Shown: positions 62,444 through 64,000 of the stretch, in pieces
Layout: each line of letters begins with the position of its first letter
Numbering within the stretch: the first letter of the stretch is position 1
The notes under the pieces: model-generated
Databases searched by the model: none
Seen by the model: the letters and a program-made list of their open reading frames with translations, nothing else
Told to the model about the DNA's origin: nothing
Translations under genes and position numbers: made by a program
NCBI GenBank assembly: GCA_903840315.1
Contig: CAIMFK010000003.1
Coordinates: 1-64,000 of the forward strand
From: an uncultured Candidatus Saccharibacteria bacterium
Lineage (GTDB): Bacteria > Patescibacteriota > Saccharimonadia > Saccharimonadales > UBA4665
Direction of reading: 5' to 3'
DNA: 64,000 nt

Positions 62444-64000
62444 TTAATTCCCTTCTTTTTTTACGGCTTTCATGCTTAATTGTAGTCTTCCTCTGTCGTC
62501 GATAGCAACTAGCTTAACGTCTACCTTGTCACCCTCATTAACAACATCAGTGGTTTTGTTTACGCGCTCTTCGCTAAGCTCACTAATGTGCACCAAGCCT
62601 TCTTTACCTGGCATAATTTCAACGAAAGCTCCGAACTCTAAGACACTTACAACCTTACAGTTAGTGTAAATTCGTCCAACTTCTGGATCATCAGTAATGT
62701 TCTTAATCCAAGCAATTGCACCATCGATTGATTCTTTGTTAGGACTTGCAATCATTACTGTGCCATCGTCCTTTATATCGATTTCGGCACCAGTTTCAGC
62801 AATAATCTTATTGATAGTCTCGCCGCCCTTTCCAATGATCTCTCGAATCTTATCCGGATTAACCTTTATGGCCACAACCTGGGGAGCATATTTACTTAAC
62901 TCTTTTCTAGGTCTCCCTAAAGTCTTGAGCATAATATCTAAAATGTGAGCTCTTCCTGCTTTGCCCTGCTCTAATGCCTGTGCAAGAATATCTATGCTTA
63001 GACCATGAACCTTCATATCCATTTGAAGTGCGTTAATTCCTTTGGAAGTTCCCGCAACCTTAAAGTCCATGTCGCCAGCAAAGTCTTCTGCATCTGCTAT
63101 GTCACTAAGAATGGCTACATTATCACCATCCATCATAAGACCCATAGCAATTCCACTTACAGGAGCTTTAAGAGGAACACCTGCGTCCATAAGTGCTAAA
63201 CAGCTTGAACAAGTAGCAGCCATTGAGGTACTACCATGCTGGCTCATAATTTCAGTAACTGAACGAATTACGTATGGAAACACTTCTTCTGAAGGAATCA
63301 CCGGAAGTAAAGCACGTTCAGCTAAGGCACTATGACCAATTTCGCGCCTACCTGGACTACCAAGTCTTCGGACTTCACCAACTGTGTAGCCAGGTGCATT
63401 GTAATGATGCATGTATCTCTTCTCAGAGCTTTTCTCCATAGTGTCAACAAGTTGTGCATAGCTTGTAGGAGCTAGCGTTACAATGTTTAATCCCTGGGTC
63501 ATTCCTCTTGTAAATAGACTTGAGCCGTGAGCTCTTGGTAAAAGCCCAACTTCAGCACTAATAGGTCGGATTTCTGTAAGTTTACGGCCATCAGGTCTTT
63601 CCCTATCTTCAAGAATACCTTTTCTTACATCCTTATTGATTGCTGAGCCAAAAGCTTCAAGATACGCAGACTTATTCTCTGCGAAAAACTCTTCACCATC
63701 CTTTTCTAGGAAATGGCCAAGTAGTTCGGCCTTAAGTTCGGCAATTTTTTCGTTCCTTGTAGGGTAGTCGACTCGGATTTTAGCACCCATCTTACCTTCT
63801 AGGAACTTATTTACTGCTTCTTGGATTTCCTCAGCAATACCAATCACAGAATAGTCCATTGGCTTAACACCAACTTTAGCAATAAGTTCTTTTTGAAGAC
63901 TAATGGCTGGCTGAATTGCATTTTGAGCAAATTCTAGAGCTTCAACAACTTCAGCTTCAGAAATTTCATTAGCGCCAGCTTCTACCATAGTGATAGCATG
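62444..64000 (-). CDS. pnp: Polynucleotide phosphorylase, N-terminal part outside the window
   Basis: 519 residues are visible, entering at the window edge (HAITMVEAGANE). It includes the end of the first RNase PH domain, the helical linker, the second RNase PH domain (RPDGRKLTEIRPI, RGMTQGLNIVTLA, HYNAPGYTVGEV, RREIGHSALAERAL), KH (GKGGETINKIIAETGAEIDI) and S1 (YTNCKVVSVLEFGAFVEI). It degrades RNA from the 3-prime end using phosphate. About 200 N-terminal residues are missing only because the window ends. Confidence 0.96.
   Translation of the reverse strand, partial: HAITMVEAGANEISEAEVVEALEFAQNAIQPAISLQKELIAKVGVKPMDYSVIGIAEEIQEAVNKFLEGKMGAKIRVDYPTRNEKIAELKAELLGHFLEKDGEEFFAENKSAYLEAFGSAINKDVRKGILEDRERPDGRKLTEIRPISAEVGLLPRAHGSSLFTRGMTQGLNIVTLAPTSYAQLVDTMEKSSEKRYMHHYNAPGYTVGEVRRLGSPGRREIGHSALAERALLPVIPSEEVFPYVIRSVTEIMSQHGSTSMAATCSSCLALMDAGVPLKAPVSGIAMGLMMDGDNVAILSDIADAEDFAGDMDFKVAGTSKGINALQMDMKVHGLSIDILAQALEQGKAGRAHILDIMLKTLGRPRKELSKYAPQVVAIKVNPDKIREIIGKGGETINKIIAETGAEIDIKDDGTVMIASPNKESIDGAIAWIKNITDDPEVGRIYTNCKVVSVLEFGAFVEIMPGKEGLVHISELSEERVNKTTDVVNEGDKVDVKLVAIDDRGRLQLSMKAVKKEGN

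Overview
The window comes from a member of Candidatus Saccharibacteria (TM7). The 16S rRNA gene carries, by eye, the TM7-specific probe sites known as TM7305 (9601-9618), TM7580 (9368-9386) and TM7905 (9021-9042). TGA is used as a stop. The DNA is AT-rich and compact, without photosynthesis, respiration or amino-acid synthesis genes. The four intergenic stretches with something unexplained are 18.26-19.31, 21.54-21.72, 26.65-27.32 and 56.8-59.7 kb.

Layout. 0.2-6.0 kb (minus): an F1-type ATPase cluster (epsilon, beta, gamma, alpha, delta, b) whose most upstream gene is not a normal c subunit. It is a secreted-type protein ending in a c-like hairpin that lacks the ion-binding carboxylate, and no a subunit is present. 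6.1-14.5 kb: tRNA-Val and tRNA-Leu, an FAD-linked oxidase, tRNA-Ala, tRNA-Ile, a stand-alone 16S rRNA unit, gyrA and gyrB. 14.6-18.3 kb: a VirB4/VirD4-like membrane ATPase and two small proteins. 18.3-19.3 kb: AT-rich non-coding DNA with a structured RNA candidate and a strongly promoted mini-gene. 19.3-27.7 kb: infC-rpmI-rplT, RNase P RNA, a PCD-RNase H fusion, a 6S-like RNA with tRNA-Pro, a site-2 protease, rpmB, an MBL protein with an HTH protein, miaA-thrS, tRNA-Val, a 34-residue mini-gene and nrdR. 27.7-33.6 kb: membrane proteins, a processive glycosyltransferase, tRNAs, a PpiC-like foldase and ndk.

33.6-49.6 kb: xerC, then a complete type IV pilus locus (four minor pilin-like genes, pilD, pilA, pilC, pilT, pilB, a small membrane protein, pilO, pilN, pilM) headed by a 1177-residue surface protein. 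49.6-54.5 kb: ychF, a PH-domain protein, a Crp-family regulator and the rpsF-ssb-rpsR-efp-tlyA operon. 54.6-56.8 kb: ftsK. 56.9-59.7 kb: a mosaic segment bounded by a 94-bp inverted repeat, with an intact ABC-2 exporter and three gene fragments. 59.7-64 kb: rnj, a uracil-DNA glycosylase, a small membrane protein and pnp (cut by the window end).

Two themes tie the window together. First, many genes have an extended -10 promoter placed 6-9 bases before the ATG, so their mRNAs should start at or within 3 bases of the start codon; genes inside operons keep Shine-Dalgarno sites. Second, the surface machinery (pili, the large pilus-linked protein, the secretion-type ATPase, the unusual rotary ATPase and the exporter) fits an episymbiont living on a host cell.
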